Shown: positions 23,813 through 33,266, counted from the stretch's first letter. The stretch is 64,000 nucleotides of DNA from an uncultured Rickettsiales bacterium (GCA_900550495.1 URSJ01000001.1:48668-112667); one strand, 5' to 3'. Notes: a model not told the origin generated them from the sequence alone. Made by a program: numbers and translations.

Positions 23813-24871
23813 TTAGTTCAACCCAAATACGCGTGCCAAATCATTCCACATGGTCAACGCAAATAAACCGAATATTAAAATCCAACCAATAATGATTGCG
23901 ATTTCCATTCCGCGGCCGCCCAGTTTGCGACGGGTTATACCCTCTATAATCAAAATCATCAGATAACCCCCGTCCAGCACCGGCATCGGCAACAGATTTA
24001 TAACAGCCAAATTCACCGACAGCAAGGCGATAATAGATAACAAGGCAAAGATTCCTGCCTCTAGCGCTTGGCCAGAAACTTGGGCTATTGTGATAAACGA
24101 CCCCAACTGTTTTGATGAACGTTCGCCCGTCACAATCTGTTTCAACACAACCAGCAGTGTTTTTGATTGGTAATACGTTTCGCGTGCCCCGGCCAACATT
24201 GCACCAAAGAAGCCTTTTTTGCGCAATTCGGTTTTGCTGCCATCGGCAACTAGTCCCCAACGTTCGGCGGGCGTCAATTCAACGTTCACCAGTTTCGTAT
24301 CGCGCAAAATCACGACGTTTGCAGTGCTGTTTGATGCCAATTCCTTGGCAATAATCAATTCGCCCCAGTTGGTGATTTTTTCGCCATCAATACGCATAAT
24401 GACATCGCCAGGTTTAACCCCAGCATTAAATGCGACAGATTCTTGAATAACCTGGCCAACGACGGGCAACTGAACATTTTTCGGACGTGCCATAAACATA
24501 CCCGAATAAATTGCCCACGCCAGGAAAAAATTCATCGTAACGCCCGCGGCAACAATCAAAAACTGTTTCCAAGCAGGTGCCGACAGGTAATGTCCATGCT
24601 TTTTCTTGGTATCCAGTTTGGCATATTCGCCACGATTGAACATCATATCCTGGCCATATATGGAAACGTATCCGCCCAGGGGCAGACACGCTATTTGCCA
24701 TTGTGTTCCGTGTCGGTCATGCCACTTGACAATTGCTGGGCCAAATCCGATGGAAAATTTATCGACACGAACACCGGCCCAACGCGCCGCGAAAAAGTGT
24801 CCCAATTCGTGGATAAAAACCACAACCCCCAGAACAACTAACAATGCGATAACGGCTAAAATAATATGCAT
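23813..24871 (-). CDS. rseP: Site-2 intramembrane protease RseP
   Basis: 352 residues. Zinc motif HELGH at 21-25 in the first membrane helix, a single recognisable PDZ domain (VNFxAGVKPGDVIMRIDGEKI region, about 130-200), and the C-terminal NLLPMPVLDGG in the third membrane segment. It cuts anti-sigma factors or signal peptides within the membrane. E. coli RseP has 450 residues and two PDZ domains; this form has one, as in many alphaproteobacteria. Confidence 0.93.
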   Translation of the reverse strand: MHIILAVIALLVVLGVVVFIHELGHFFAARWAGVRVDKFSIGFGPAIVKWHDRHGTQWQIACLPLGGYVSIYGQDMMFNRGEYAKLDTKKKHGHYLSAPAWKQFLIVAAGVTMNFFLAWAIYSGMFMARPKNVQLPVVGQVIQESVAFNAGVKPGDVIMRIDGEKITNWGELIIAKELASNSTANVVILRDTKLVNVELTPAERWGLVADGSKTELRKKGFFGAMLAGARETYYQSKTLLVVLKQIVTGERSSKQLGSFITIAQVSGQALEAGIFALLSIIALLSVNLAVINLLPMPVLDGGYLMILIIEGITRRKLGGRGMEIAIIIGWILIFGLFALTMWNDLARVFGLN

Positions 24872-24892
24872 GCCAACAACCCCCAGTAACCC

Positions 24893-25543
24893 TTACATTG
24901 TAACCAGCCAAACCAAAACCAGTGCATAAATCCATCCATCAAAGCGGTCCAAAATTCCGCCATGTCCCGGCAAGACGTGACCAAAATCTTTTATCCCCAG
25001 GCGACGTTTTACCCAACTGGCGGTCAGGTCACCATATTGGCTAAGCAGGGCAACACTGATACCAATCCACATCAGTTGTGGCATAAACATATCTGTTCCC
25101 AGTAAACCATACATAATAGACATAAATGTCCCGCATAAAATGCCTGCAATCTGGCCGGCCCAGGTTTTGTGTTCTGACAAGCGTTCCCACATCTTGTCAC
25201 CACCGAATAACCGGCCAAAGAACCATGCGCCAATATCGGCCCCGCTGATAATTAACAGCAGTAACAACATAATCCACGGACGTGCGCCAACCGAACTGGC
25301 TGCTGCCAACACAACGAATAACCATACCAAAAATCCACCGCATACCAGCCAATTTTTATTCTGCATCAGTTGATCATGTGGTGTGCGGATGGTTGCCAAA
25401 ATCATTTCAACAATCATTCCCAGTGCGACCAAGATTGTTAAATACCGAACGGTATGGAATCCGAAATATTCGCCAATCGCGGCAGCACCAGCAACCAATG
25501 CTATCGCGCCACCGACAATGATTCTTTGTGTTGTGTTTGACAT
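24893..25543 (-). CDS. cdsA: Phosphatidate cytidylyltransferase
   Basis: 216 residues, multi-helix membrane protein. The CDP-diacylglycerol synthase signature is complete near the C-terminus: SWVKRRLGIKDFGHVLPGHG followed by GILDRFDG. Makes CDP-diacylglycerol from phosphatidate and CTP. Shorter than the E. coli enzyme (285) because N-terminal helices are missing. In most alphaproteobacteria dxr would follow between this gene and rseP; here only 21 bases separate them. Confidence 0.92.
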   Translation of the reverse strand: MSNTTQRIIVGGAIALVAGAAAIGEYFGFHTVRYLTILVALGMIVEMILATIRTPHDQLMQNKNWLVCGGFLVWLFVVLAAASSVGARPWIMLLLLLIISGADIGAWFFGRLFGGDKMWERLSEHKTWAGQIAGILCGTFMSIMYGLLGTDMFMPQLMWIGISVALLSQYGDLTASWVKRRLGIKDFGHVLPGHGGILDRFDGWIYALVLVWLVTM

Positions 25544-25573
25544 GACGGGTATCCCTAAGTTTTTTTACGTTTT

Positions 25574-26332
25574 TTATTTCTTTTTACCAGAATAGTTTGC
25601 TTTTTTTCCGCCACCAAATCTGCGGTTACGGTGCGCGTATTCGTCCAATGTGCGTTGCCACATTTTTTCGCTTTTTACCAAATCAGGCCAATGTTCTGGG
25701 ACAAACATCAATTCGGCATACGCCAATTTCCATAACAAGAAATTAGAAATTCTGAATTCATTGCTGGTACGAACCATCAAATCAATTGGCAACAATTCGC
25801 CTGTGTCCAGGAATGTTTCAAATGTTTCGCGTGTAACTGGTTCGCCGTTTTCAATTGCGGCATTGACTGCGGCAACGATTTCGTCTTGGCCACCATAATT
25901 CAGTGCAAACACAACCGTGCCACCAGTGTTTTCAGCTGACGATTGTTCCAGTTTGTCGCACATATTTGCCAGTCGTTTTGGCAGGCGGTCGCGCGACCCA
26001 ATCACGCGATAGCGCAGATTCTTTTCCAGCGCATGTTTCATATTTTTGTGCAATTCGGTATAGAACAAATCCATCAAGAAATCGACTTCTTCTTTGGTTC
26101 TGTTCCAGTTTTCGGTGGAAAACAGAAAAAAAGTAACGGTTGATACGCCACGTGCAATATACCAGTCCACCAGGTTTTCAAAGTTAGAAATACCAGCCTT
26201 GTGACCCATCAATGGTGGCAATCCGCGTGCCTCGGCCCAGCGGCGATTACCATCGCAAATAAATGCGATATGCTGGGGAATTTTGACGGTTTTTGTGACT
26301 GGTGCGGTTTTCTTTTTCAGGAATTTAAACAT
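25574..26332 (-). CDS. uppS: Undecaprenyl diphosphate synthase
   Basis: 252 residues. The active-site Asp27 in HIAFICDGNRRWA, GHKAG for the diphosphate, FSTENWNR, and the C-terminal RTSNEFRISNFLLWK are all present. The cis-prenyltransferase makes the C55 carrier lipid of the cell wall. The C-terminal tail is lysine-rich. It stands in the frr-uppS-cdsA order, 30 bases before cdsA. Confidence 0.95.
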   Translation of the reverse strand: MFKFLKKKTAPVTKTVKIPQHIAFICDGNRRWAEARGLPPLMGHKAGISNFENLVDWYIARGVSTVTFFLFSTENWNRTKEEVDFLMDLFYTELHKNMKHALEKNLRYRVIGSRDRLPKRLANMCDKLEQSSAENTGGTVVFALNYGGQDEIVAAVNAAIENGEPVTRETFETFLDTGELLPIDLMVRTSNEFRISNFLLWKLAYAELMFVPEHWPDLVKSEKMWQRTLDEYAHRNRRFGGGKKANYSGKKK

Positions 26333-26407
26333 TTTTCTATCCGATATTTTATTGTTGTAATGAATTTTGGTCTTTGTGTTTTGCTAATGATCCCCCATCG
26401 TTATGCC

Positions 26408-26968
26408 CTAGACAGACATAATGTCTGCTTCTTTTTGTTTTGCTAACGCGTCAACTTGGCCGGCACGCATATCAAACACTTTTTGCAAATCATCTTCGTA
26501 TTTGCGTTGGTCGTCTTCGGAAATTTCTTTATCGGTGACGGCGCGTTTGATTTTGCCCATCGCGTCCTGGCGGATATTACGCATAGAAATCTTGGCTTCT
26601 TCGGCGTATTTACCGGCAACCTTGGTCAGTTCGCGACGGCGTTCTTCGGTCAATGGTGGCAAGTTCAGACGAATAACGCCGCCTGCCGTGTTTGGATTCA
26701 GACCCAAACCCGAATCGCGAATTGCTTTTTCAACCGCGCCCGCGTTATTGATGTCCCATACGGTAACGCTTAGTGTCTGGTTGTCTGGGGTTGCGACGGT
26801 CGCGACCTGGTTCAACGGCATATCAGAACCATATACTGGTACACGCACACCGTCCAACAGGTGTACAGACGCACGCCCCGTGCGCAAACCAGCATATTCG
26901 CCTGACAAAACGTCCAGTGTTTGCTGGGTTTTCTGTTCCACTTCTGATTTCAATGCTTGATAATCCAT
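26408..26968 (-). CDS. frr: Ribosome recycling factor
   Basis: 186 residues, normal length. The three-helix bundle/beta-alpha-beta arrangement is visible: TLDVLSGEYAGLRTGRASVHLLDG, then PLNQVATVATPDNQTLSV and the long C-terminal helix with DKEISEDDQRKYEDDLQK. It splits post-termination ribosomes together with EF-G. An AGGAGATTTAAT binding site precedes the ATG. pyrH, its usual upstream partner, is not beside it; tRNA-Ala on the other strand is. Confidence 0.95.
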   Translation of the reverse strand: MDYQALKSEVEQKTQQTLDVLSGEYAGLRTGRASVHLLDGVRVPVYGSDMPLNQVATVATPDNQTLSVTVWDINNAGAVEKAIRDSGLGLNPNTAGGVIRLNLPPLTEERRRELTKVAGKYAEEAKISMRNIRQDAMGKIKRAVTDKEISEDDQRKYEDDLQKVFDMRAGQVDALAKQKEADIMSV

Positions 26969-27049
26969 ATTAAATCTCCTTCTTGTGTAAAAAGGTTAGC
27001 AAATTGATTTGACATTTGGCAAGAAGAAATATAAAATAAGGCTTCGCAT

Positions 27050-27125
27050 GGGGTTGTAGCTCAGTTGGTAGAGCACTTGCATGGCATGCAAGGGGTCGTC
27101 GGTTCGAGTCCGATCAGCTCCACCA
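27050..27125 (+). tRNA. tRNA-Ala (GGC)
   Basis: 76 bases with encoded CCA. Acceptor stem GGGGTTG pairs with CAGCTCC (one G-U); anticodon stem CTTGC/GCAAG with loop ATGGCAT gives anticodon GGC; T-arm GGTTCGAGTCC. It is followed by a short inverted repeat (GGGACTA/TAGTCCC) and a decayed radical SAM gene. Confidence 0.95.
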
Positions 27126-27169
27126 GGAATACAGGGACTAATGGTGACGTAGTCCCGACTTGTGTGGGC

Positions 27170-27822
27170 ATGTTTAAAAAAGCTGTCATTTTACTAAACA
27201 ATAAATGTAATTTTAATTGTTACCATTGCTATGTTAGGAATGGTAGTTCTGAACTCCCGTTAGATTCGTTTATTTCATTCTATAACAAAACGTTAAAACC
27301 AAACGGTATTAAAGACGTTCATTTTATTGGCGGTGAGCCTTTTTTGTATTCACAATTTGAGCAACTAGCCAGTTTTCTGTCGGCTAATAGAGACGTCAGG
27401 ACGTGTTTCACAACAAATGGAAGTATTTTGACGGAGAAATTGATAAATAATTTAAAAAAAATATCTCCTCATCTAATTAAGGTAAGTTTGTTATCTTTAA
27501 ATCCGGAAGTTTACGAAAGGCGATTGAGGATAAATATAAACACGAATTTTATAACATAAAAATATCTGATATAAAAAAGTGTCAAAATTGTAGATTCTTA
27601 AATTTATGTAACACGGGTTGTCGGGTGGATGCATACTATTATATGGGGGACTTTAAAGAAGTTGATCCAATTTGTTGTAATTTGATGCCATTAATAGAAA
27701 AAGAAATTATCCCAATTCTACCAAAGGAGTTGTCAGAATTTTATAAAAAATTAATAGAAGAAAAAGGCGAATACCCAGAACAGTATGATATTGACAAACT
27801 AGTAAAAAACAAAACTCTCTGA
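27170..27822 (+). pseudogene. Radical SAM/SPASM protein, internally deleted and frameshifted
   Basis: From the ATG at 27170 one frame encodes an N-terminal radical SAM start (FKKAVILLNNKCNFNCYHC, with the CxxxCxxC iron-sulfur motif, then VHFIGGEPFLYSQFEQL) up to a stop at 27559. A different frame, open from about 27500 to 27822, encodes a SPASM-type cysteine cluster (KKCQNCRFLNLCNTGC). Such proteins have about 350 residues; here roughly 100 between the two parts are gone and the frames do not match, so the gene is broken. Base composition is much more AT-rich than the neighbours, and the insertion point is just after a tRNA, suggesting transfer. Confidence 0.75.
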
Positions 27823-27838
27823 TTTTCAGAGAGTTTTT
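27814..27838 (+). terminator. Terminator after the radical SAM remnant
   Basis: ACTCTCTGA/TCAGAGAGT stem with a 2-base apex and T5; it overlaps the end of the second reading frame. Confidence 0.8.
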
Positions 27839-27943
27839 ACAGATCAATAATCTGTGCAGTGACCCTTAAGTACCATCCTGAACTCCTCTGTTTTTGTAAG
27901 TTCTGATTGAGATTTTATGCGTTATTCACGTTAATGTCAAGAG

Positions 27944-29332
27944 TTATAATTCAACATCCCAGGTCGTACCCGTCGGGAAATCCCGTAAAATAATATGTTT
28001 TTCTAATAATTCGCTGCGTATTGCATCTGCGCCTACATAATCACGTTTAGACTTCAAATGCGCGCGTTCAGTTATTTTTGCAGATATTTCTGATTTTGTG
28101 ACGTTATTTTTAGACAAGACTTTTTCACGCACGGCCTGTATATATTCCGTTGGGTTTTTCTGTAGTATGTTGAATATAGCCATTAATTCTTTTATTTTTA
28201 TAGCTAACTGTATAGATTTTATATCATGTAAAAGGTTTAAATATTTAAATATGACAGCAAATGCAGCAGATGTGTTAAAATTGTCGTCCATGGCTGCCAT
28301 GAAATCTGAAACTAATTCAGAGGAATCAAAATCGTTGTTAGCTGTTGCGGTGGCCATAACTGAATACATCTTATAAATCTGTGCGGCTGCGTCTGTAAAG
28401 AACGTATCTGTTACATCGATATCAGACGAATATGTATTGCGCAATAATGCGAAACGAATAGTATCTGTATCATACCGTGCAAGCATGTCGTGCAACGTTA
28501 TTCCATTGCCAAGAGACTTGCTCATTTTTTGTCCGTTGATTTTTACTAGCCCGCTATGAATCCAAAAATTTGCAAATTTCTTGCCCGTTAGCGCCTCTGT
28601 CTGGGCGATTTCATTTTCATGATGCGGAAATATTAAATCACGACCGCCACCATGAATATCAATTTGTTCCCCCAAATTAGCCAAATTCATCGCGCTGCAT
28701 TCAATGTGCCATCCAGGACGTCCTTTGCCCCATGGAGAGTCCCAAGAAATTTCACCGGGTTTCGCAGACTTCCAAAGCGCAAAATCAGCAGAATCAATTT
28801 TTCCAGGTTCTAAATCTTTGCGGACAGCTATCTCGTTTTCGTGTACTTGGATGTGAGACAGTTTACCGTATCCTGGAAATGATTTTACGCTGAAATAAAC
28901 ATTGCCACATTCTGCCGCATACGCATGGCCTTTATCAATCAAGTGTCTAACAAAGTCAATAATTTCAGTAATGTTTTGTGTTGCACGCGGTTCAATGGTA
29001 GGACGTGTATTGCCAAGTGCATCCATTTCTGAATTAGTTTTATTGATAAATTTTTCCGCAAACATAATCGGGTCTTCACCAACCATCGCTGCATTCGCGA
29101 TGATTTTATCATCGACATCGGTGTAGTTACGAACATAGGTTACATCGTATCCCCGATATTCAAAGTACTTTGTAATCATATCAAAAATGACTGACTGATA
29201 TGCGTGACCAATATGTGCATCACCAGACACAGTGATGCCACATGCGTACATAGCAACTTTTCCTTCGCGCAATGGCCGAAACTCTTCTTTTTTATGGGTC
29301 AAAACATTGTATATCTTAATCGGTGATAACAT
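27944..29332 (-). CDS. cysS: Cysteine--tRNA ligase
   Basis: 462 residues from the ATG at 29332 (MLSPIKIYNVLTHKK); the longer open frame runs into tRNA-His. HIGH motif at 40-43 (DAHIGHAY), the zinc cysteine C31 in YACGITV, CSAMN, and KMSKSLGN are in place. It charges tRNA-Cys. Codon use is more AT-rich in the C-terminal third than in the surrounding operons, but the motifs are intact. It is followed by about 120 bases without a gene before the radical SAM remnant. Confidence 0.95.
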   Translation of the reverse strand: MLSPIKIYNVLTHKKEEFRPLREGKVAMYACGITVSGDAHIGHAYQSVIFDMITKYFEYRGYDVTYVRNYTDVDDKIIANAAMVGEDPIMFAEKFINKTNSEMDALGNTRPTIEPRATQNITEIIDFVRHLIDKGHAYAAECGNVYFSVKSFPGYGKLSHIQVHENEIAVRKDLEPGKIDSADFALWKSAKPGEISWDSPWGKGRPGWHIECSAMNLANLGEQIDIHGGGRDLIFPHHENEIAQTEALTGKKFANFWIHSGLVKINGQKMSKSLGNGITLHDMLARYDTDTIRFALLRNTYSSDIDVTDTFFTDAAAQIYKMYSVMATATANNDFDSSELVSDFMAAMDDNFNTSAAFAVIFKYLNLLHDIKSIQLAIKIKELMAIFNILQKNPTEYIQAVREKVLSKNNVTKSEISAKITERAHLKSKRDYVGADAIRSELLEKHIILRDFPTGTTWDVEL

Positions 29333-29491
29333 ACTGAGTATCCTCTCGTTCGTTTGAATTATAAAACAAACAACCGGATAAATCCAGTGATAAAAATGTA
29401 CTAGTGTAGTTGAATCTTGTGAGCCGATGTAAAAAAAATTGCTTGCATTCTGCAGGATTTGGTGGTAGCCTACCACGAAACGTTGGAGTAT

Positions 29492-29569
29492 GGCGGATGT
29501 AGCTCAGTTGGTTAGAGCACTGGTTTGTGGTACCAGGTGTCGCCGGTTCGAATCCGGTTATCCGCCCCA
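29492..29569 (+). tRNA. tRNA-His (GTG)
   Basis: 78 bases including G-1 and encoded CCA. G-1 opposite discriminator C73 is the histidine identity pair. Stem GCGGATG pairs with TATCCGC; anticodon stem CTGGT/ACCAG with loop TTGTGGT, anticodon GTG; T-arm GCCGG/CCGGT. Its T-arm and 3' end recur downstream in the tRNA-associated unit. Confidence 0.95.
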
Positions 29570-29755
29570 TTTAATAAAAAACGTCAACCAAACGGTTGGC
29601 GTTTTTTATTAAACTGGTTGTATCTCACCGGATTCGAACCGGCGAATAAAGCCGTTCGAACCGTAGCAAAAAGGCGGAAACACGCCGGTCCACCGTAGTT
29701 TTAACGAAGGTGGATTTTGCAAGGTGGCGAAGCAATAAGGTTATCCGCCCCATTA
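29556..29755 (+). repeat. tRNA-His-associated structured unit with duplicated tRNA 3' end
   Basis: GGTTATCCGCCCCAT, the tRNA-His 3' end, occurs at 29556-29570 and again at 29741-29755. Between them lie a terminator hairpin (ACGTCAACC/GGTTGGCGT, 29581-29603) and a perfect 19-base reverse complement of the tRNA-His T-arm (29627-29645). A fold follows: outer helix GCAAAA/TTTTGC, inner hairpins GGCG/CGCC and TCCACC/GGTGGA, ending AAGGTGGCGAAGCAAT. The same layout with compensating base changes follows tRNA-Lys. A second terminator (29764-29790) and a decayed T-arm copy come after it, so a second partial unit is present. Confidence 0.7.
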
Positions 29756-29763
29756 TAAAAATA

Positions 29764-29790
29764 CCGACCGAAAGGTCGGTATTTTTATAA
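29764..29790. terminator. Terminator after the duplicated tRNA-His 3' end
   Basis: AAATACCGACC/GGTCGGTATTT stem with loop GAAA and T tracts on both strands; it may also end the convergent protease operon. Confidence 0.75.
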
Positions 29791-29846
29791 TCTGGGTGGG
29801 TCCGGATTCAAACCGCGGTTCGCTTACGAGTAAGCACGGCAAAAAA

Positions 29847-31166
29847 TTATTTCCCGGACAAAATATCGCCAGACTTTATATATTCGGCGTCGGTTGATTT
29901 TAATTTTTTCTGGGCTAGTTTTGCGTATTTTTTTGCGTTCTTGGTGTTGCCAATCATATTATGGTATTCGGCGGTTGCCCATGCCGCACGCCCAGGGTCA
30001 TCGTCGCCATATGCACGCGCCAACACCCAGTATGTTAGCGGCGCAGCATCGGTCAGTATAGCGCGTTTGCACAGTTCAATAGCACGCGTGGTATCATTGG
30101 GTTTGCGTCGTTCGGTTAATACCAGTGCTAATGCAGTTTGAATCTGGGGGGCGTTGCCCGCCAGTTTTAACGATTGTTCGTATGCGACGATGCTGTCGTC
30201 ATAATGACCAAATTGATATTGGATGTCGCCCAACAATTCATAGAAATATGGATTTTGTTCGTCGCGTGAAATCAGGGTTTGGGTTCCACGCTGGGCTGTG
30301 GCCAGGTCGCCCGCTTGCATTGCGGCGATGGCGCGTGCGTATATTGCGGCGTCACGTTTGTCGCGCGATGGATACAGTTCATTGACTCGCGTCGGCGTGT
30401 CCAGATATCCAATCAACTTGGCTCGCACCAGTTCAAATTTTGCGTCGCGTGTGGTGTTCTGTTTTTTTGGCGTATAGTTCATTTTTGCAATGCGGTCACG
30501 GACGTTTTTTAATCGTTCCGCTGTCAAAGGGTGATTGACTCGTGTTGGGTTTATACGTGATTCCATTACACCGGTCTGTTCCTGCATTTGTTCAAATACA
30601 GTAATAAATCCGTTTGGATTTTGTTCGGCACGCACCATCAAATCCAGTCCCAGGTTATCGGCAATGCGTTCTTCGTCACGGGAAAATGCCAGCATGGATT
30701 GCGTGGCGATACCACTGGAACCCGCTACGACGCCTGCACCCAGACTGGGGTTTCCGCCCGCCACCATCAGGCCGATACCTAAAGCCTGAATCAGCATTGC
30801 GCGACGCATTTCTGCGGTCATACGTGATGACATTTGGGCCATGTGGCCACCAATCGTATGTCCAAGTTCGTGTGCAACAACAGCCTGCAATGCGTCGGGG
30901 GTTTTTATTTGCATCAACAGACCCGTATAAATATATACGTCGTCACCGCCCATAACAAACGCATTAAAATCATCATCGCGCACAATATGCACACGCAGGC
31001 GTTTTGCCGGAATATCAGCGGCAGTGGCAATCGGTGTGACCAATTCAGTCAGATATCGTTCAATTTCTGTGTCGTTTATTAGTGACGCTGTGTGCCCAGG
31101 CGTTGTCAATAAGGCGCATAATAAAAATGCAAATAGTCTACGCACTGATTTGTGCCCCCCGGTCAA
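29847..31166 (-). CDS. Periplasmic M48 metalloprotease with TPR repeats (BepA-like)
   Basis: 439 residues. Signal peptide (RRLFAFLLCALLTTPGHTA), zinc site HELGH at 99-103 and a downstream glutamate in FSRDEERIADNLG, then TPR-like helices in the C-terminal half (QNPYFYELLGDIQYQFGHYD, DAAPLTYWVLARAYGDDDPG). BepA proteases degrade stalled BAM substrates and help LptD assembly, fitting an organism with BamA nearby. The annotated ATG overlaps the recG end by 29 bases; an internal GTG (residue 8) is an alternative. Confidence 0.82.
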   Translation of the reverse strand: MTGGHKSVRRLFAFLLCALLTTPGHTASLINDTEIERYLTELVTPIATAADIPAKRLRVHIVRDDDFNAFVMGGDDVYIYTGLLMQIKTPDALQAVVAHELGHTIGGHMAQMSSRMTAEMRRAMLIQALGIGLMVAGGNPSLGAGVVAGSSGIATQSMLAFSRDEERIADNLGLDLMVRAEQNPNGFITVFEQMQEQTGVMESRINPTRVNHPLTAERLKNVRDRIAKMNYTPKKQNTTRDAKFELVRAKLIGYLDTPTRVNELYPSRDKRDAAIYARAIAAMQAGDLATAQRGTQTLISRDEQNPYFYELLGDIQYQFGHYDDSIVAYEQSLKLAGNAPQIQTALALVLTERRKPNDTTRAIELCKRAILTDAAPLTYWVLARAYGDDDPGRAAWATAEYHNMIGNTKNAKKYAKLAQKKLKSTDAEYIKSGDILSGK

Positions 31167-33189
31167 ATATAAACATTAGATCACGTGCCCATGTGTCAGT
31201 GGTGGCCTGGTCACGGGCGGCATTTGCCGCCATGCGGAACAGGTCGCGATGTTCGCGCCAATCAGCAAAGTGATAGTTTATCCAACCGCTTTGACGTGTT
31301 CCAACCAATTCACCTGTGCCACGCATCATTAAATCTTGTTCTGCGATTGCAAACCCGTCGTCGGTTGCGCACAATACGTCCAAGCGTTGCATTCCGTGTT
31401 CCGTTGTTTTCCCAAATAACAGCACGCAATACGATTGGGTATTGCCGCGTCCGACACGACCGCGCAACTGGTGCAGGGCGGCCAATCCGAAACGTTCGGC
31501 GTTTTCAATCACCATAATTGTTGCGCGTGGGACGTCAATGCCAACCTCTATGACAGTGGTGGCAACCAGCAATGACATATCAGAATTATCATCGGCAAAT
31601 TTTGCCATTGTGGCATCACGCTGCTTTTTATCCATTTGACCATGAACCAGGCCGGCAGTTGGAAAAAATCTCTTTAAGTCTTCATATCGTGCGGTAGCGG
31701 CGGCCGCGGGTGCGTCTTCGCTATCTTCGACCAAGGGACAAACCCAAAACACCTTGGCCCCGGTGGCAATTTGTGCCGATATGCGTGCAACCAGGTCGCC
31801 AATACGTGAAATCGGCAGTTTTGTTGTCTTGATGGCCAGACGGCCTGCAGGCTTTTCATTTATGACAGATACGTCCATGTCACCATATATTGTCATAGAC
31901 AACGTTCGTGGAATTGGTGTCGCCGACAATGCCACCAAATCTGGGTTCGTGCCTTTGGCACGCAGGGCCTCGCGCTGGGTGACACCAAAACGGTGTTGTT
32001 CGTCCACAATGACCAATCCCAAATCGCGATATTCAACATCGTCTGAAAACAGTGCATGCGTTCCGATAACCAGTCGCGTGCGCCCCGAACGTAATGATAT
32101 CAGTTTTTCACGCCGCGCCGCGCCTTTGTCCCGACCGGTCAATATGTCGCACACAATGCCGATTTTATCGCACATAGGTTTCAATTTATTATAGTGTTGC
32201 AACGCCAACGCATCTGTCGGGGCCAGCATTGCCGTCTGGCCGCCCATTTCTGCCATGCGTACCGCCGCCGCCATGGCAACGATGGTTTTTCCACTGCCGA
32301 CATCACCCTGAACCAGTCGCATCATTGGCACTGGAGCCGCCATATCGGCAAAAATTTCATCAATTGTGCGCTGTTGTGCGCCAGTCAATGCAAATGGTAA
32401 TATCGCACGGAATTTATCCATCAAATTATGTTTTATTGGGCGCACCACGCGACGATTGTGCGGGTCACGACGATTACGGCGACTGATTGCGATGGCGGTC
32501 TGGTGCGCCAGTAATTCCCAATACGCCAACTTTACAATATATTTGGCATTTGGCATTAAATCATCGTTGGATTCTGGGTAATGCACATGCGCAACCGCGT
32601 CAAAGAATTCGCGCACGTTTTCATCCGTCTCGCCCGACAATTTGTCGGGCAGGGCGGTAAAAATCTGGTCCCGAACAGCGGCAAATGTTTTCTGGGTCAA
32701 CCCCTCGCCAGATGGGTAAATCGCCTGGATTGACGGGATGCGTGCGGCATTTTCCATGGGTTCGATAAAGTCCGGATGATTGATTGTGGGGCGTGCGGAT
32801 TTTTCCAGTTTCCCGCTGACCATGCGCCACGCACCAATCGGCAATTTTTCCAACCAGTAATCCAAGAAATGCGTATTAAAAAACTGTAACGTGACCGTGC
32901 CGCCCGTGCGGTCATTGCAAATAATCTGGGTCGGAATACGCCGCCCGCGAAATGTGCGACCACGACGGTGGGATTTTACCTGTAACGGGATTGTCAGTGT
33001 TTCGCCCGGCGTTGCGTCCGCCACGCATTCGGTAACGCCGCGTGCGCGAATGTATGCCGGGATATGCAGCATAAAATCCAGCACGCGCCGTCCGCCCAAT
33101 ACATCGTCAAAACGCGCGGCCAGAACGGGGCCCACACCCTTGACGAATTGCAGGTCGGTTTTCAAAAAATCCAACAGTTCCGCATTCAT
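31138..33189 (-). CDS. recG: ATP-dependent DNA helicase RecG
   Basis: 683 residues, normal length. N-terminal wedge domain with VKGVGPVLAARF and an OB fold, then the SF2 helicase core: Walker A GDVGSGKT near residue 300, DEQH in VIVDEQHRFGV, SATPIPRT, and the motif VI region QLRGRVGRG. RecG remodels stalled replication forks and branched intermediates. The stop overlaps the protease start. Confidence 0.95.
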   Translation of the reverse strand: MNAELLDFLKTDLQFVKGVGPVLAARFDDVLGGRRVLDFMLHIPAYIRARGVTECVADATPGETLTIPLQVKSHRRGRTFRGRRIPTQIICNDRTGGTVTLQFFNTHFLDYWLEKLPIGAWRMVSGKLEKSARPTINHPDFIEPMENAARIPSIQAIYPSGEGLTQKTFAAVRDQIFTALPDKLSGETDENVREFFDAVAHVHYPESNDDLMPNAKYIVKLAYWELLAHQTAIAISRRNRRDPHNRRVVRPIKHNLMDKFRAILPFALTGAQQRTIDEIFADMAAPVPMMRLVQGDVGSGKTIVAMAAAVRMAEMGGQTAMLAPTDALALQHYNKLKPMCDKIGIVCDILTGRDKGAARREKLISLRSGRTRLVIGTHALFSDDVEYRDLGLVIVDEQHRFGVTQREALRAKGTNPDLVALSATPIPRTLSMTIYGDMDVSVINEKPAGRLAIKTTKLPISRIGDLVARISAQIATGAKVFWVCPLVEDSEDAPAAAATARYEDLKRFFPTAGLVHGQMDKKQRDATMAKFADDNSDMSLLVATTVIEVGIDVPRATIMVIENAERFGLAALHQLRGRVGRGNTQSYCVLLFGKTTEHGMQRLDVLCATDDGFAIAEQDLMMRGTGELVGTRQSGWINYHFADWREHRDLFRMAANAARDQATTDTWARDLMFIFDRGAQISA

Positions 33190-33243
33190 ATATTAAACGG
33201 TAGCCGAATTTGCCCCATTTGGCAATTACAAATTACAGAAAAT

Positions 33244-33266
33244 CGCCCCAGGTGGGGCGGTTTTTT
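33244..33266. terminator. Hairpin between rne and recG
   Basis: CGCCCCA/TGGGGCG stem with a 2-base loop. The strong T6 is on the + strand; on the complement, where rne ends, only a weak T tract follows, so its efficiency for rne is uncertain. Confidence 0.5.

Noticed and set aside
27065..27169. Start of the radical SAM protein inside tRNA-Ala
   Set aside because: It would translate the tRNA itself; the CxxxCxxC domain begins normally from the ATG at 27170.
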